Positions 12,538 through 13,690 of a stretch of 13,690 nt of DNA are shown piece by piece (within the stretch, counting starts at the first letter, position 1; every line of letters starts with the position of its first letter). Under the pieces are notes generated by a model that did no database searches, was not told where the DNA came from, and was given only the letters and a program-made list of their open reading frames with translations. A program made the position numbers and the translations under genes. The stretch comes from CAYRWM01 sp964428055 (GTDB lineage Bacteria > Bacillota > Clostridia > Christensenellales > Christensenellaceae): contig CAYRWM010000040.1 of assembly GCA_964428055.1 (NCBI GenBank), positions 1-13,690 of the forward strand, read 5' to 3'.

Positions 12538-13690
12538 ATGAACAGGAAAACGCTTCTGTACACAGCGCTCATAGCTGTATGTTTCTTATATGCGGGATCG
12601 GCATATATGTCGCAGTTTTACAGGCTGACTTCTTTATACGACGGCGCGACAGTTGATATCATCACATCCGGCTGGAACTATCTGTTTCAGGCGATAGGCA
12701 TAGCTGTGTTCTGCATAGGACTTTTTAAGTGCCCGCGCATTTTCGGCCGCAGGATGCTCTTTTTTGTCCTGCTCATATCGGGCGCTTTCTTTATGGCGCT
12801 CTCACAGCTTTCCCGGGACGGGGCCGTTATAGTCGTTTCCGGGTATGTGTTCAATCTTCATATCGGTATGTATCTGGGGTTCTACCTGACCATGCTGTCC
12901 GCCGAGATACCGGCGGTCCGGGCGGGACTCTGCTACGGCATCGCCTATGCTGCCGGGAGCATAGGAACGTATCTTCTGTCTCTTGCTGATGAAGGCCGTT
13001 TTCTTATGACCGCGGATATAACATGGGTGTACATAGCTCTTGCTGCCGTGACCGCGGTGCTTGTGATGAAGGCCGGGGACATAAGAGTGCCGGAAAGAAC
13101 TGCGGATACGGGAACAGCTGCTCCTTCCAGAAGACTCGCGTTTCTCATATCTGCTACGGCTGTCATGATGGTGATATCCGTTCTGGGTTCGGGCCTGTAT
13201 TATTCCGTGCCGCAGGCAAAGGATGTGGACTGGAATCTGATACGCGCTTTCTATTCGATCGGACTTGTCGCTGCCGGCTTTATAATGGACAGGAGCAGGC
13301 TTATAGGCGGCATATGCGCGGTTGCGAGCCTCACGTATCCGCTGATCGTGACAGCCCTCATAGGCGAAGGCGTCGCCGGGACGACGGCACTGGCATTAAG
13401 CTACCTGTTCAGAGGCTTTATAACCATATATTACGTGATAATGTTCACGGATCTCGGGCGCGCTGACGGAAGGATGCTGCCGGCCGCGGCGCTCGGAATG
13501 CTGGTTTCAAGGGCGACCGAGGCCGGCCTGTCAATGCTGCTGATATACTGCGCCGTACCTGAAAAGTGGCAGTTCATTATATCCGCCGTCTGCTTCGTTC
13601 CCCTTCTTATTCTTATGTTTTTTGTCTGGAGTAGAAAGACCGAGTATCCGAATACGGATACCGACAGGCGGGATGTATTCTTTGCAGACA
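12538..13690 (+). CDS. 12-helix membrane protein, MFS-like or membrane LuxR-type sensor (partial, 3' end outside window)
   Basis: The open frame runs from ATG 12538 off the right edge (384 codons). Twelve hydrophobic segments are visible, roughly residues 7-25, 42-64, 73-90, 96-120, 126-148, 160-178, 199-221, 236-252, 255-275, 281-303, 313-338 and 344-364. A hydrophilic loop (179-198) sits between helices 6 and 7, the layout of the major facilitator fold. From about 365 the chain turns hydrophilic (SRKTEYPNTDTDRRDVFFAD) and continues, which would be long for a transporter tail. In some anaerobes such 12-TM domains carry a C-terminal LuxR helix-turn-helix, and this fits but cannot be seen here. 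The ATG at 12538 has AAAGG 8 nt upstream, while the ATG at 12532 is too close to it. It is divergent from the lipoprotein operon. Confidence 0.7.
   Translation, partial: MNRKTLLYTALIAVCFLYAGSAYMSQFYRLTSLYDGATVDIITSGWNYLFQAIGIAVFCIGLFKCPRIFGRRMLFFVLLISGAFFMALSQLSRDGAVIVVSGYVFNLHIGMYLGFYLTMLSAEIPAVRAGLCYGIAYAAGSIGTYLLSLADEGRFLMTADITWVYIALAAVTAVLVMKAGDIRVPERTADTGTAAPSRRLAFLISATAVMMVISVLGSGLYYSVPQAKDVDWNLIRAFYSIGLVAAGFIMDRSRLIGGICAVASLTYPLIVTALIGEGVAGTTALALSYLFRGFITIYYVIMFTDLGRADGRMLPAAALGMLVSRATEAGLSMLLIYCAVPEKWQFIISAVCFVPLLILMFFVWSRKTEYPNTDTDRRDVFFAD

Noticed and set aside
12372..12572. Extension of the small lipoprotein to a start at 12572
   Set aside because: The extension has no ribosome site or signal peptide and crosses the divergent promoter. 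The ATG at 12371 has both a GGAGG and a lipoprotein signal sequence.

Overview
The window looks like chromosome of an anaerobic Firmicute of class Clostridia. Ribosome binding sites are strong AGGAGG types, sigma-A promoters and intergenic DNA are AT-rich, and coding DNA is of roughly balanced GC with frequent ATA (Ile) and AGA/AGG (Arg) codons. The gene run secG-rnr-smpB-ssrA is a classic Firmicute arrangement, and a superoxide reductase domain points to an anaerobe. I cannot name the genus.

Layout. (a) 1-2576, minus strand: a class II (zinc) aldolase with its own promoter and terminator, followed by a gene running off the left edge. That gene joins a sugar-isomerase-type TIM barrel to an acyl-CoA synthetase in one reading frame. 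(b) 2732-4446, plus: L-lactate dehydrogenase, overlapping by 4 nt a flavodoxin/ferredoxin (EFR1-type) gene that starts with TTG. (c) 4511-6191, plus: a single-pass membrane protein of unknown function, then a tRNA-dihydrouridine synthase. (d) 6254-9388, plus: secG with a near-consensus promoter, an intrinsic terminator, then rnr (RNase R), smpB and tmRNA (ssrA). This is the protein-export, RNA-decay and ribosome-rescue cluster. RNase R, SmpB and tmRNA act together in trans-translation and in decay of non-stop mRNA. The encoded tag reads AKTQKPAMQPALLAA. (e) 9464-10048: an XRE-type DNA-binding domain fused to a complete two-iron desulfoferrodoxin/superoxide reductase. (f) 10113-10849: a Phd/YefM-Doc toxin-antitoxin operon with a consensus-like promoter and two perfect inverted repeats over the promoter elements, closed by a hairpin shared with the convergent operon. 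(g) 10867-12371, minus: two lipoproteins in one operon. (h) 12468-13690, plus: a divergent 12-helix membrane protein cut by the right edge. It may be the sensor half of a membrane-bound LuxR-type regulator.

Most of the window is housekeeping. The parts most worth a second look are the TIM-barrel/acyl-CoA synthetase fusion, the HTH-superoxide reductase fusion, the hairpin-containing tmRNA tag with its unusual peptide, the operator architecture of the toxin-antitoxin promoter, and the divergent lipoprotein/12-TM locus. No CRISPR array, tRNA, rRNA, insertion sequence or phage gene is visible. No gene-free stretch exceeds 300 bases.
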